DNA of 64,000 bases from an uncultured Oscillospiraceae bacterium. GTDB lineage: Bacteria > Bacillota > Clostridia > Oscillospirales > Oscillospiraceae. Positions 15,660 through 24,516 of the stretch are shown piece by piece. The stretch is from NCBI GenBank assembly GCA_900757655.1, contig CAAEOT010000020.1, positions 1 through 64,000 on the forward strand. The letters are read 5' to 3'. Within the stretch, counting starts at the first letter, position 1. Each line of letters starts with the position of its first letter. The notes below the pieces were generated by a model, which was not told the origin of the DNA, did not search any database, and was given only the letters and a program-made list of their open reading frames with translations. The position numbers were made by a program, and so were the translations under genes.

Positions 15660-17675
15660 ATGAAATACCGCAACTGGCAAATTCCATATACAGCGCCGCA
15701 GCCGCCGGAAGCATTGCTGCGCGCGGGCTACTCGCCGCTGCTGGCGGTGCTGCTGGCCCTGCGCGGGTATGCCGACCCAGGGCAGGCGCGCGCCTTTCTC
15801 AGCGGCGGCGACCAGAGCGTGTTCGACCCCATGCTCCTGCAGGACATGGACAAGGCCGTCGCGCGCATCCGCGCCGCCATCGAGCGCCGGGAAAACGTGG
15901 CCGTGTTCGGCGACTATGACGTCGACGGCATCACGTCCACGTGCGTGCTCACGGACTATCTGCGCCGCCGCGGCGTGCCCGTGCACCCGTACATCCCCGA
16001 CCGCATCGAGGAGGGCTACGGCCTGAACATGGACGCGATCACGAGCCTCCAGCGCGCCAACGACATCACGCTCATCATCACCGTTGACTGTGGCATCACC
16101 GCCATCGACGAGACAAACTACGCCCTGCAGCGCGGCATCGACATGGTCATCACCGACCACCACGAGTGCAGCGGGCAGGCGATCCCGAACGCTGTGGCCG
16201 TCGTGGACCCGAAGCGCCCCGGCTCGGAGTATCCGAACAGCGGGCTCGCGGGCGTGGGCGTGGCGTATAAGCTCCTGTGCGCGCTCGAGGGCAACAGTGA
16301 CCGGGTCCTGCGCGATTACGGTGACCTGGTCGCCATCGGCACGGTGGCGGACGTCATGCCCCTCACGGGCGAGAACCGCTACCTTGTGGCGCAGGGACTG
16401 GCGCAGATCAACGCCCGCCCCCGGCCGGGCATCCGCGCACTGCTGCACGAGTGCGGCGCCGAGGGCCGCACCGTCACGGCCACGACCATCGGCTTCACGC
16501 TCGCGCCGCGCATCAACGCGGCCGGCCGTCTGGGCAAGACGGCCGTCGCGGCGCTGCTGCTGCTGACACAGGACGACCAGGATGCCGACCGCTACGCCGC
16601 CGGGCTCTGCCAGCTCAACCGCGAGCGGCAGGCGCTCGAGCAGCAGATCTGGGAGGAGGCCTCGGCCATCGCGTGCCGCTACCCGCCGCGGATGCCGCTC
16701 GTGCTCGCGAGCGACTCGTGGCACCAGGGCGTGATCGGCATCGCCGCCTCGCGCCTGAGCGAGGAATTTCACCTGCCGACGATCATGATCTGCTGCGACG
16801 GCGAGCGCGGCAAGGGCTCGTGCCGCAGCTTCGGCGGCTTCAACCTGTACAACGCCCTGAGCGCCTGCTCGGAGTATCTCGAGGGCTTCGGCGGCCACGC
16901 GCTGGCGGCCGGGCTGACGATCCGGCGCGAGAATATCGACCGCTTCCGCCGCGCGCTCGGCGAGTATTACCGCCAGAACCCGGCCGATGACCTGCCGGAG
17001 CTCACGTGCGACCTGCGCGTGAACGATCCGCACCTGCTGACCATGCCGTGCATCGAGTCGCTCGACGCGCTCGAGCCGTGCGGCAACGGCAATCCCAAGC
17101 CTCTGCTGTGCATCACGGGCGCGCGGCTCGTCAACGCCGTGCCCATCGGCGGCGGCCGCCACCTGCGGCTGCATTTTGCCAAGGGCGGGTATAATTATGC
17201 CGGCATCTTCTTCTCCTGCACCCCGGCAGAGCTGGGCGTGCGCATCGGCCAGTGGGTGGACGTGGCCTTCACGCCGCAGATCAATGAATTCCGCGGCCGC
17301 CGCAGCGTGCAGCTGCTCGTGACGGACGTGCGCCCGAGTGACCCGCTGCCCCTGTGCCGCGCGCTGCTGAAAAATCAGTGCATCCCCGCGTGGGACACGG
17401 TGGACCTCTACCCCCTGCGCGCGGACTTTGCCGTGGCGTGGCGGTGGCTGAGCGCGCCGGTGTCCTTCCCGCTCGGGGAGCTGCCCGCGCGCGCGCCCAT
17501 GCGGCCGGAGAAGTTTTGCGTGTGCCTGCGCGTCATGGCCGAGATGGGGCTCGCCGCCGTGGACTTTGACGGCGAAACGCTGCGCCTGCGCCCGCTGCCG
17601 ACGAGCGGCAAGGTGGATCTCGGCGCATCGAAGCTGCTGCAGGCTCTCCGCGAGCGCCGCCAGAGCCTGCTATGA
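15660..17675 (+). CDS. recJ: Single-stranded-DNA-specific exonuclease RecJ
   Basis: A 671-residue DHH-superfamily exonuclease that digests single-stranded DNA 5' to 3' in recombination and mismatch repair. Metal-binding motifs are DYDVDG (85-90), VDCG (about 143-146) and DHH (166-168). The DHHA1 domain contains GGHALAAGL near residue 410, and the OB-fold follows. The C-terminal part beyond about 560 is poorly conserved, as is common in Firmicutes. The start ATG at 15660 has only a weak ribosome binding site (GAGG). Its stop overlaps a possible ATG of rel, so it leads the recJ-rel-dtd-hydrolase operon. Confidence 0.95.
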   Translation: MKYRNWQIPYTAPQPPEALLRAGYSPLLAVLLALRGYADPGQARAFLSGGDQSVFDPMLLQDMDKAVARIRAAIERRENVAVFGDYDVDGITSTCVLTDYLRRRGVPVHPYIPDRIEEGYGLNMDAITSLQRANDITLIITVDCGITAIDETNYALQRGIDMVITDHHECSGQAIPNAVAVVDPKRPGSEYPNSGLAGVGVAYKLLCALEGNSDRVLRDYGDLVAIGTVADVMPLTGENRYLVAQGLAQINARPRPGIRALLHECGAEGRTVTATTIGFTLAPRINAAGRLGKTAVAALLLLTQDDQDADRYAAGLCQLNRERQALEQQIWEEASAIACRYPPRMPLVLASDSWHQGVIGIAASRLSEEFHLPTIMICCDGERGKGSCRSFGGFNLYNALSACSEYLEGFGGHALAAGLTIRRENIDRFRRALGEYYRQNPADDLPELTCDLRVNDPHLLTMPCIESLDALEPCGNGNPKPLLCITGARLVNAVPIGGGRHLRLHFAKGGYNYAGIFFSCTPAELGVRIGQWVDVAFTPQINEFRGRRSVQLLVTDVRPSDPLPLCRALLKNQCIPAWDTVDLYPLRADFAVAWRWLSAPVSFPLGELPARAPMRPEKFCVCLRVMAEMGLAAVDFDGETLRLRPLPTSGKVDLGASKLLQALRERRQSLL

Positions 17676-17722
17676 ATCCCTTTCAAAAAATCCCCATTCC
17701 GTTCCGGAAAGGAGCTGTCCCT

Positions 17723-20050
17723 ATGTCTGAAGCGACCCGCGCCGAAAACGTGACCCCGAAGCCCTATGACCTCGAGGCCCACTATCAGGAGCTGGAACAG
17801 AAGATCACCGCCGCCGGCATTCCGGCCGATCTCGGCCGCGTGCGCGCGGCCTTCGAGTGCGCCGACCGCGCGCACTCCGGCCAGAAGCGCCGCGACGGCT
17901 CACCCTACGTGTCGCACTGCATCGCCGCCGCCATCATCACGGCGGAGATGGGGCTCGACGAGGACTCGATCATCGCCGCCCTCCTGCACGACACGATCGA
18001 GGACACCTCGCTCACGCACGAGGACATCGCGCGCAGCTTCGGCACCTCGGTGGCTGACATCGTCGAGGGCGTCACGAAGCTCACGCGCGTGCAGTACACA
18101 AGCGTCGAAGAGCAGCAGATGGAGAACATGCGCAAGATGCTCATGGCCATGGCCAAGGACATCCGCGTCATCCTCATCAAAATGGCCGACCGCCTGCACA
18201 ATATGCGCACGATGGCCTACCAGAGCGAGGAAAAGCAGCGCATCAAATCTCTCGAGACGATGGAGATCTACGCCCCCATCGCACACCGCCTCGGTATGCA
18301 GAAGATCAAGTGGGAGCTGGAAGATCTCTCGCTGCTGTATCTCGACCCCGCGGGCTACAAGGCCATCACGGACGCGCTCGACGAGCGTATGCCCACGCTT
18401 GAAAAATTCATGGGCGAGATGCGCACGCAGATTCGCGAGCGCCTGGAGGCCGACGGCGTGCACGCGACGATTTCGAGCCGCATCAAGCACATCTACAGCA
18501 TCTACCGCAAGATGTACGCGCAGAAGCTCGACATCAACGGCATTTTTGACCTCTGCGCATTCCGCGTCATCGTGGACACGATCCCCGACTGCTACAACGT
18601 GCTCGGCATCATCCACGACATGTATAAGCCGCTGCCCGGCCGCTTCAAGGACTACATCAGCACGCCGAAGCCGAATATGTACCAGAGCGTGCACACGACG
18701 GTCATCGGCTCGGAGGGCATCCCGTTCGAGGTGCAGATCCGCACGTGGGAGATGCACATGACAGCGGAGTACGGCGTTGCGGCGCACTGGAAATACAAGA
18801 CCGGCAGCGGCGAGGGCACCAAGCCCGGCGACGAGGAGAAGTTCGCCTGGATTCGCCGCCTGCTCGAAACGCAGCAGGAGTCCGACGCGCAGGACTTTTT
18901 CCACAACCTGAAGGTGGACATGTTTGCCGACGAGGTGTTTGTGTTCTCGCCGAAGGGCGATGTCATCAACCTGCCCGCCGGCGCAACGCCGATTGACTTT
19001 GCCTATAGCATCCACTCCGCAATCGGCAACAGCATGGTCGGCGCGACGGTCAACGGCCGCATCGTGAACTTCGACTACGTGCTGCAAAACGGCGACATTG
19101 TGGACATCCGCACGTCGAAAAATGCGCCCGGCCCCAGCCGCGACTGGCTCAATCTCGCCAAGAGCGGCGCCGCGCGCACGAAGATCAAGCAGTGGTTCAA
19201 AAAAGAGCGCCGCGAGGAGAACATCGTCCACGGCAAGGAGCAGTTTGAGCGCGAGCTGCGCGCCAACGGCATCGCCCCGGCCGACATCATGGGCGACGAG
19301 ATCCTGCCGCTCATCCTAAAGCGGCTGGCCTTCACCTCGCTCGACGATCTGTACGCCGCCATCGGCTATGGCGGCGTGACCGCCACGCGTACCGTCAACC
19401 GCATCCGCGACGAGATCCTGCGCAACCAGAAGGCCAACCAGAAAAATGCCATCGACCGCATCAACGAGGCGGCCGAGCGCCGCAACAAGCGAGCGCGCCA
19501 CGCCGTGCATGGCATCCTCGTCGAGGGACTGGACAACTGCCTCATCAAATTCTCCCGCTGCTGCACGCCGGTGCCCGGCGACAGCATCATCGGCTTCATC
19601 ACGCGCGGCGCGGGCGTGTCCATCCACCGAACAGACTGCGAAAACTACCTCGCCAGCCGCGACAATCCGGAGACCGCCGGCCGCTGGATCCGCGTGAGCT
19701 GGGCCGAGCACACCACCGATTCCTACAGCACGACGCTCATGCTGCTCAGCGCACAGCGCTCGGGTCTCGTCATGGACGTGGCCACGGCGCTCAACACGCT
19801 CAACGCCAAGGTGCGCACGCTCACCGCGCGCGACGTGGACAGTGGCCGCTCGACCATCACGATCACCGTCGAGGTGCACGATCTGGCCGAGCTGCGCACG
19901 ATCATCAGCCGCCTGAGCGCCGTCCGCGGCGTCATCCGCATCTCGCGCAGCGGCACGTCCGACACCGCGAAGGCCACCGCAAGCACCGCGGAGCTGCAGG
20001 CCGAGCATGTCAAAAACGCCAAAAAAGCCAAACAGGAGGGCAAAATATGA
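17723..20050 (+). CDS. rel: Bifunctional (p)ppGpp synthetase/hydrolase (Rel/RelA-SpoT homolog)
   Basis: A 775-residue long RSH enzyme controlling the stringent response. The hydrolase HD domain is intact (H65, HD at 89-90, then TIEDT). The synthetase domain contains GRFKDYISTPKPNMYQSVHT, followed by a TGS domain (VFVFSPKGDVINLPAGATPIDFAY in pieces), a zinc-finger/helical region and a C-terminal ACT domain. Both catalytic halves look active. The start at 17723 follows AAAGGAGC; an upstream in-frame ATG at 17672 overlaps the recJ stop and would add 17 residues but lacks a good binding site. dtd follows with a 4-bp ATGA overlap. Confidence 0.95.
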   Translation: MSEATRAENVTPKPYDLEAHYQELEQKITAAGIPADLGRVRAAFECADRAHSGQKRRDGSPYVSHCIAAAIITAEMGLDEDSIIAALLHDTIEDTSLTHEDIARSFGTSVADIVEGVTKLTRVQYTSVEEQQMENMRKMLMAMAKDIRVILIKMADRLHNMRTMAYQSEEKQRIKSLETMEIYAPIAHRLGMQKIKWELEDLSLLYLDPAGYKAITDALDERMPTLEKFMGEMRTQIRERLEADGVHATISSRIKHIYSIYRKMYAQKLDINGIFDLCAFRVIVDTIPDCYNVLGIIHDMYKPLPGRFKDYISTPKPNMYQSVHTTVIGSEGIPFEVQIRTWEMHMTAEYGVAAHWKYKTGSGEGTKPGDEEKFAWIRRLLETQQESDAQDFFHNLKVDMFADEVFVFSPKGDVINLPAGATPIDFAYSIHSAIGNSMVGATVNGRIVNFDYVLQNGDIVDIRTSKNAPGPSRDWLNLAKSGAARTKIKQWFKKERREENIVHGKEQFERELRANGIAPADIMGDEILPLILKRLAFTSLDDLYAAIGYGGVTATRTVNRIRDEILRNQKANQKNAIDRINEAAERRNKRARHAVHGILVEGLDNCLIKFSRCCTPVPGDSIIGFITRGAGVSIHRTDCENYLASRDNPETAGRWIRVSWAEHTTDSYSTTLMLLSAQRSGLVMDVATALNTLNAKVRTLTARDVDSGRSTITITVEVHDLAELRTIISRLSAVRGVIRISRSGTSDTAKATASTAELQAEHVKNAKKAKQEGKI

Positions 20051-20490
20051 GAGCCGTCGTCACCCGCGTCACCGAGGCATCCGTCACCATCGACGGCGCC
20101 GAATACAGCCGCATCGGCCGGGGCTTTCTCGTCCTGCTGGGCGTGCACGTGTCTGATACCGCGGCGGAGGCCGACCGCATCGTCGACCGCATCTGCGGCC
20201 TGCGCGTGTTTGAGGACGCCAATGGCAAAATGAACGTCAACCCCGCCGACGCCGGGGCCGAGCTGCTCATCGTGAGCCAGTTCACCCTCTTTGCCGACTG
20301 CCGCTCCCGCCGCCCCGGCTTCACGGCCGCCGCCCGGCCGGAGACCGCCGTGCCGCTCTATGAGCGCGTGATCGCGGGCTGTCAGGCCCGCGGCTTCACC
20401 GTGCGCACGGGCGTGTTCGGCGCGGACATGCAGGTCGCGTCCGTCAACGACGGCCCTGTTACCATCCTGCTCGACACCGATCAATTATAA
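20047..20490 (+). CDS. dtd: D-aminoacyl-tRNA deacylase
   Basis: A 147-residue DTD that removes D-amino acids and glycine from mischarged tRNAs. Both family motifs are present: SQFTLFADC (about 77-85) and NDGPVT (about 136-141). It starts inside the rel stop (ATGA) behind CAGGAGGG. The rel-dtd-MBL order is common in Firmicutes. Length is normal. Confidence 0.96.
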   Translation: MRAVVTRVTEASVTIDGAEYSRIGRGFLVLLGVHVSDTAAEADRIVDRICGLRVFEDANGKMNVNPADAGAELLIVSQFTLFADCRSRRPGFTAAARPETAVPLYERVIAGCQARGFTVRTGVFGADMQVASVNDGPVTILLDTDQL

Positions 20491-20503
20491 AGGAGGCCAC
20501 CCC

Positions 20504-21121
20504 ATGCTCATCAAATGTCTGCCCGTCGGGCACCTCATGACCAACTGCTACATCGTCACGGACGAGACCACGCTCGAGTGCGCCGTCATCGACCCCGGCG
20601 ACGAGTCCAACACCATTCTCTACTACCTCGAGGACAACCACCTCACCTGCCGCGCCATCCTGCTCACGCACGGCCACTATGACCACACCGGCGCCGTCTA
20701 CGCCGTGCACGAGGAGACCGGCGCGCCCGTGTACATGAACGCGCTCGACGCGGGCACAGCCGTCGCGTTCGACAGCTACACGTTCACCCCGCCCGAGGGC
20801 ACCATCTTTTATAAGGAGGGCGACGAGGTCAGGGTCGGCAATCTGACCTTCCGCGTCATGGAGACGCCCGGCCACACGCCCGGCGGCGTGACGCTCATCT
20901 GCGGTGACGCGCTCTTCACCGGCGACACGCTCTTCGCCGGTTCCTGCGGCCGCACGGACTTTGCCGGCGGCAGCATGGAGGTCGAGCTGCAGTCGCTGGC
21001 AAAGATCGCGGCCCTGCCCGGCGATTACGAGGTCTACCCCGGCCATATGGACTGCTCCACGCTCGAGACCGAGCGCCGCTTCAACCCCTACCTGACCGCG
21101 CTGCAAAACCGCAGACAGTAA
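20504..21121 (+). CDS. MBL-fold metallo-hydrolase (YcbL/glyoxalase II-like)
   Basis: A 205-residue metallo-beta-lactamase-fold enzyme. Zinc ligands are the THGHYDH motif (55-61), a later GHTPGG histidine and the FTGDTLFAGSCGRTD aspartate. The short single-domain form matches the YcbL-type hydroxyacylglutathione hydrolase-like proteins. It follows dtd by 13 bp behind AAAGGAGG and ends the operon at a strong terminator. The thioester substrate is unknown. Confidence 0.9.
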   Translation: MLIKCLPVGHLMTNCYIVTDETTLECAVIDPGDESNTILYYLEDNHLTCRAILLTHGHYDHTGAVYAVHEETGAPVYMNALDAGTAVAFDSYTFTPPEGTIFYKEGDEVRVGNLTFRVMETPGHTPGGVTLICGDALFTGDTLFAGSCGRTDFAGGSMEVELQSLAKIAALPGDYEVYPGHMDCSTLETERRFNPYLTALQNRRQ

Positions 21122-21137
21122 AAACCGTAAAAACACG

Positions 21138-21167
21138 ACCGGCGGGACACGAGCCCGCCGGTTTTTT
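21138..21167 (+). terminator. Terminator of the recJ-rel-dtd operon
   Basis: A perfect 9-bp stem ACCGGCGGG / CCCGCCGGT followed by six T. Confidence 0.92.
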
Positions 21168-21189
21168 CACGCGCGCAAAGAACCTTTGC

Positions 21190-21219
21190 GTGACAAATCG
21201 CCGCCGCACATGGTATGCT
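21190..21219 (+). promoter_or_regulatory. Promoter of the XRE-type gene
   Basis: GTGACA (21190-21195), 18 bp and TATGCT (21214-21219) with an extended TGG upstream of the -10. The start codon is only 18 bp further. Confidence 0.55.
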
Positions 21220-21237
21220 TTGGGCGAGGTGAACACC

Positions 21238-21861
21238 ATGCGCGACATTGGGTCCAATATCCGCCGCGCCCGCACGCGCCGGCATCTGACGCAGGACGAT
21301 CTGGCGCAGGCCGTGCACACGACGCGGCAGACCATATCGAATTACGAGACTGGCCGCTCCCGCCCGGACGTCGAGACGCTGCAGCGGCTCGCGGACGCGC
21401 TCGGTGTCGAGCTCACGGAGCTGCTGGACGAGACGCCGCCCGCCGCCGTCCGCCGGGCGGCACTGCGCAGGCTGTGCATCACGGGGGCCGTCACGCTCGT
21501 GCTGACCGGGCTGCGGGCATACCTGCACGCAGTCTGCCTCCGGCAGTACCAGCGCGGAGACATGGTGCCGCTGGCGGCCATGCTCATAACCGAGCCTCTG
21601 CTGCTGTGCGCGCTGGCGTGGACGCTGCTGCAAGCGCTGCGCATGGTCACGCGCCTGCGGCCGCGGCGCGGCGCGCCCTGGGTGCACCCGCTCGTCTGGG
21701 CGCTGTTCGGCCTGTGTCTGGCAATTCTGGTCGTCAGCGTCGTGCTGCCCGCGGCCGGTGTGATGCTGCCGCGGTTGTACAGCGCCCGCAGCACCACGGC
21801 GGCGCTGTTTTTCCTCCTCGGCGCGCTGCTCTGGCTGACGCAGCCGGACGCCGCGCCGTAA
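21238..21861 (+). CDS. XRE-family regulator with membrane domain
   Basis: A 207-residue protein joining a Cro/C1-type helix-turn-helix (about residues 4-58, with LTQDDLAQAVHTTRQTISNYE) to a C-terminal part with three to four hydrophobic helices. It is probably a membrane-tethered DNA-binding regulator whose sensor is the membrane region. The start at 21238 is preceded by GAGGTG; the open frame extends 16 codons upstream through the promoter. It has its own terminator with a TTCG loop. Target genes are unknown; the neighbours are metabolic. Confidence 0.8.
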   Translation: MRDIGSNIRRARTRRHLTQDDLAQAVHTTRQTISNYETGRSRPDVETLQRLADALGVELTELLDETPPAAVRRAALRRLCITGAVTLVLTGLRAYLHAVCLRQYQRGDMVPLAAMLITEPLLLCALAWTLLQALRMVTRLRPRRGAPWVHPLVWALFGLCLAILVVSVVLPAAGVMLPRLYSARSTTAALFFLLGALLWLTQPDAAP

Positions 21862-21875
21862 AACTGCACAAAGGC

Positions 21876-21908
21876 AACCGGCAGAAGTTCGCTTCTGCCG
21901 GTTTTTTG
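21876..21908 (+). terminator. Terminator after the XRE-type gene
   Basis: A perfect 12-bp stem AACCGGCAGAAG / CTTCTGCCGGTT closed by a stable TTCG tetraloop and followed by six T. Confidence 0.93.
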
Positions 21909-21938
21909 CCGGTTTCGGGGAAAAGTGCCCGCGCCCCC

Positions 21939-21967
21939 TTGCAATCCGTGGCCGCGCGTGGTATATT
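21939..21967 (+). promoter_or_regulatory. Promoter of hom-ask-asd
   Basis: TTGCAA (21939-21944), 17 bp and TATATT (21962-21967), with a leader of about 65 nt before hom. I see no leader peptide or riboswitch in it. Confidence 0.75.
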
Positions 21968-22037
21968 GTTCTCGCTCGAAAAACATCTGTCCGCTATACG
22001 TGGGCAATTTTCATCAAAACAAAAGTGAGGGAACATC

Positions 22038-23177
22038 ATGAACATCGGACTTCTGGGCTTTGGCGTTGTCGGCAGAGGCGTTTACGATATGCTCTCCGGC
22101 CGGGACGATATCCGCGCGGCGTGGGTGCTGTGCCGGCGCGATCTCGGCGAGCTGACAGCCCGAACCACCTACGAGATGCAGGACATTCTCAATGACCCGG
22201 CGGTGGACACCGTTGTGGAGGTCATGGGCGGCCTGCACCCGGCGTATGAATACGTGGCGGCCGCGCTGCGCGCCGGGAAAAACGTGGTGTCCTCGAACAA
22301 ATACCTCATGTGCCGGTACTATGACGAGCTCACAGCGCTCGCCAAGGAGCACGGCGCGGCACTGCGGTGCACGGCGGCGGTCGGCGGCGGCATTCCGTGG
22401 CTGACCAATCTCGAAAAGGCCGCGCGCGCCAACCACATCTCCCGCGTCTGGGGCATCCTCAACGGCACGACGAACTACATCATGGACGCCATGCACGGCA
22501 GCGACGTCGATTTTGCCGACGTACTCGCGCAGGCGCAGGCGCTCGGCTACGCCGAGGCCGACCCCTCGGCTGACATCGACGGGCTGGACATCCAGCGCAA
22601 GCTGATCCTGTCCGCCAACGTGGCCTTTGGCGTATCGCTGCGCGAGGCGGACGTGCCGGTGTTCGGCATCCGCAACGTGCGCAAGGCGGACATTGCCCGC
22701 TTTCAGGCGCACGGCTGCACGTGCAAGCTGATCGCGACGGCGGAGCAGGCCGGCGGCAGCATCCGCGCCTACGTAGAACCGACGCTGCTGGGCCGCGACG
22801 CGCTCGAGGCGGCCGTGCCCGCGAACTTCAACCTCATCAGCATGGACGGAGACCGCATGGGCGTGCAGAGCTTCTTCGGTCAGGGCGCGGGCCGTTACCC
22901 GACGGCCTACAATGTCGTGCAGGATCTCGTGGACATCGAGCGCGGCGTACACGCGTTTTATACCGATTCGTTCGTCCCGGCCGTGCCGGACAATTCCGGC
23001 GTGCAGCACCGCTACTACGTGCGCACGCAGGCCGCGCTGCCGGAGCTGGACACCCTCGCCGAGGGCGACTGGGACGGTGCCGTCATCACGCAGCCCGTGC
23101 CCGTGAGCCGGATGCATGCGCTCATGGCGCAGGCGCTGGAGCACGACGGTGAGAGCTTCTTTGCCGCGCTGCAATAA
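22038..23177 (+). CDS. hom: Homoserine dehydrogenase
   Basis: A 379-residue NAD(P)-dependent enzyme reducing aspartate semialdehyde to homoserine, on the route to Thr and Met. The Rossmann motif LLGFGVVGRG is at the N-terminus; the catalytic domain has GILNGTTNYIMD and the EADPSADIDGLD signature. The C-terminal ACT regulatory domain of longer enzymes is absent, so Thr feedback through that domain is unlikely. It leads a three-gene operon with aspartate kinase (10-bp gap) and asd. Confidence 0.95.
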   Translation: MNIGLLGFGVVGRGVYDMLSGRDDIRAAWVLCRRDLGELTARTTYEMQDILNDPAVDTVVEVMGGLHPAYEYVAAALRAGKNVVSSNKYLMCRYYDELTALAKEHGAALRCTAAVGGGIPWLTNLEKAARANHISRVWGILNGTTNYIMDAMHGSDVDFADVLAQAQALGYAEADPSADIDGLDIQRKLILSANVAFGVSLREADVPVFGIRNVRKADIARFQAHGCTCKLIATAEQAGGSIRAYVEPTLLGRDALEAAVPANFNLISMDGDRMGVQSFFGQGAGRYPTAYNVVQDLVDIERGVHAFYTDSFVPAVPDNSGVQHRYYVRTQAALPELDTLAEGDWDGAVITQPVPVSRMHALMAQALEHDGESFFAALQ

Positions 23178-23187
23178 GGAGGACCCC

Positions 23188-24498
23188 ATGCTGAAGGTTG
23201 CAAAATTCGGCGGCTCGTCGATGGCGGACGCCAAACAGTTTGAAAAAGTGCGCGACATCGTGCGCGCCGACCCCGCACGGAAGGTGATCGTCGTGTCCGC
23301 TGCCGGTAAGCGCAGCGCGGACGACCACAAGCTCACCGATCTCCTGTACCTGTGCTACGCGCACCTGCAGTACGGCGTGAGCTGCGACGCCATCTTCCAG
23401 ATGATCGCCGATCGCTACATCGCCATCCGCGACGAATGCGGCCTGAACGTCGATATTGAGGCCGAGCTCGCCGTGCTGCGCCAGCAGATGCGCGCCGGCA
23501 TCTCGGAGGAGGAGCTCGTGTCGCGCGGCGAATATTTCTCCGCCCTGCTCATGGCGGACTACCTCGGCTACTCGTTTCTGGACGCGGAGCTGTGGGTGCG
23601 CTTCCAATTCGACGGGTCGATCGACAAGGAGGCGTCCTATGCCGCGCTACAGCGCCTGGCCGACGGGCGCAGCGTCGTCATCCCCGGCTTTTACGGCGTG
23701 ACGCCCGACGGCAAGATCCGCACCTTCTCCCGCGGCGGCAGCGACATTACCGGCGCGCTCGCGGCGGCGGCGCTGAATGCCGACGTGTACGAAAACTGGA
23801 CGGACGTGTCCGGCATCCTCATGGCCGATCCGCGCATCGTGCCCGATCCCCTGCCGATCGAGCGCATCACGTATAACGAGCTGCGCGAGCTGAGCTTCGT
23901 CGGCGCGCAGGTGCTGCACGAGGGCACGGTCTTCCCCGTGCGCGAGAAGAACATCCCGCTCAACATCCGCAACACCAACGCCCCTGATCACCCCGGCACG
24001 CTCATCATGGAGTCGTTCGACGATGTGGACGACGGGCGGCTCATCACCGGCATCGCGGGCAAGAAAAACTACTCCATCATCACCATCGCCAAGACCGGCA
24101 TGTCCTCGAGCGTGGGTATGTTCCGGCAGGTGTTCGAGGTGTTTGAGCGCCACGGCGTGAGCATTGAGTACGCCCCCAGCGGCATCGACTGCCTGTCGCT
24201 CGTCGTCCCGAGCGAAAAGGTCGCCCCCTGTCTGTACTCCATCCTCGGCGAGCTGGAAAAGCAGCTGCGCCCGGACAATCTGCACGTGACGGAAAACATC
24301 TCCATCGTCGCGGCCGTCGGCCGGAAGATGGTGTTCCGCCCCGGCACGTCGGGCCGCATCTTCGCCGCGCTCGGCGAGCACGGCATCAACATCCGCATGA
24401 TCTCGCAGGGGCCGGATGAGCTCAACATCATCGTCGGCGTGGACACGAAGGATTTCGCACCCGCCATCCAGGTCCTGTACAACAGCTTTGTGAAATAA
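23188..24498 (+). CDS. ask: Aspartate kinase
   Basis: A 436-residue enzyme phosphorylating aspartate, the first step of the Lys/Met/Thr pathway. The N-terminal kinase motif KFGGSSMAD (about 5-13) is intact; the SRGGSDITGA segment binds ATP/aspartate. Two C-terminal ACT domains (about 305-436) are the site of feedback control. The start at 23188 follows AAGGAGG, 10 bp after hom; the open frame extends back into hom. Placement between hom and asd confirms the role. Confidence 0.95.
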   Translation: MLKVAKFGGSSMADAKQFEKVRDIVRADPARKVIVVSAAGKRSADDHKLTDLLYLCYAHLQYGVSCDAIFQMIADRYIAIRDECGLNVDIEAELAVLRQQMRAGISEEELVSRGEYFSALLMADYLGYSFLDAELWVRFQFDGSIDKEASYAALQRLADGRSVVIPGFYGVTPDGKIRTFSRGGSDITGALAAAALNADVYENWTDVSGILMADPRIVPDPLPIERITYNELRELSFVGAQVLHEGTVFPVREKNIPLNIRNTNAPDHPGTLIMESFDDVDDGRLITGIAGKKNYSIITIAKTGMSSSVGMFRQVFEVFERHGVSIEYAPSGIDCLSLVVPSEKVAPCLYSILGELEKQLRPDNLHVTENISIVAAVGRKMVFRPGTSGRIFAALGEHGINIRMISQGPDELNIIVGVDTKDFAPAIQVLYNSFVK

Positions 24499-24516
24499 GA
24501 AAGGAAGTTTTCGGAT

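Noticed and set aside
21862..22037. Leader peptide or riboswitch in front of hom
   Set aside because: Only a terminator of the previous gene and a plain promoter with a short leader are visible; no Thr- or Met-rich ORF.
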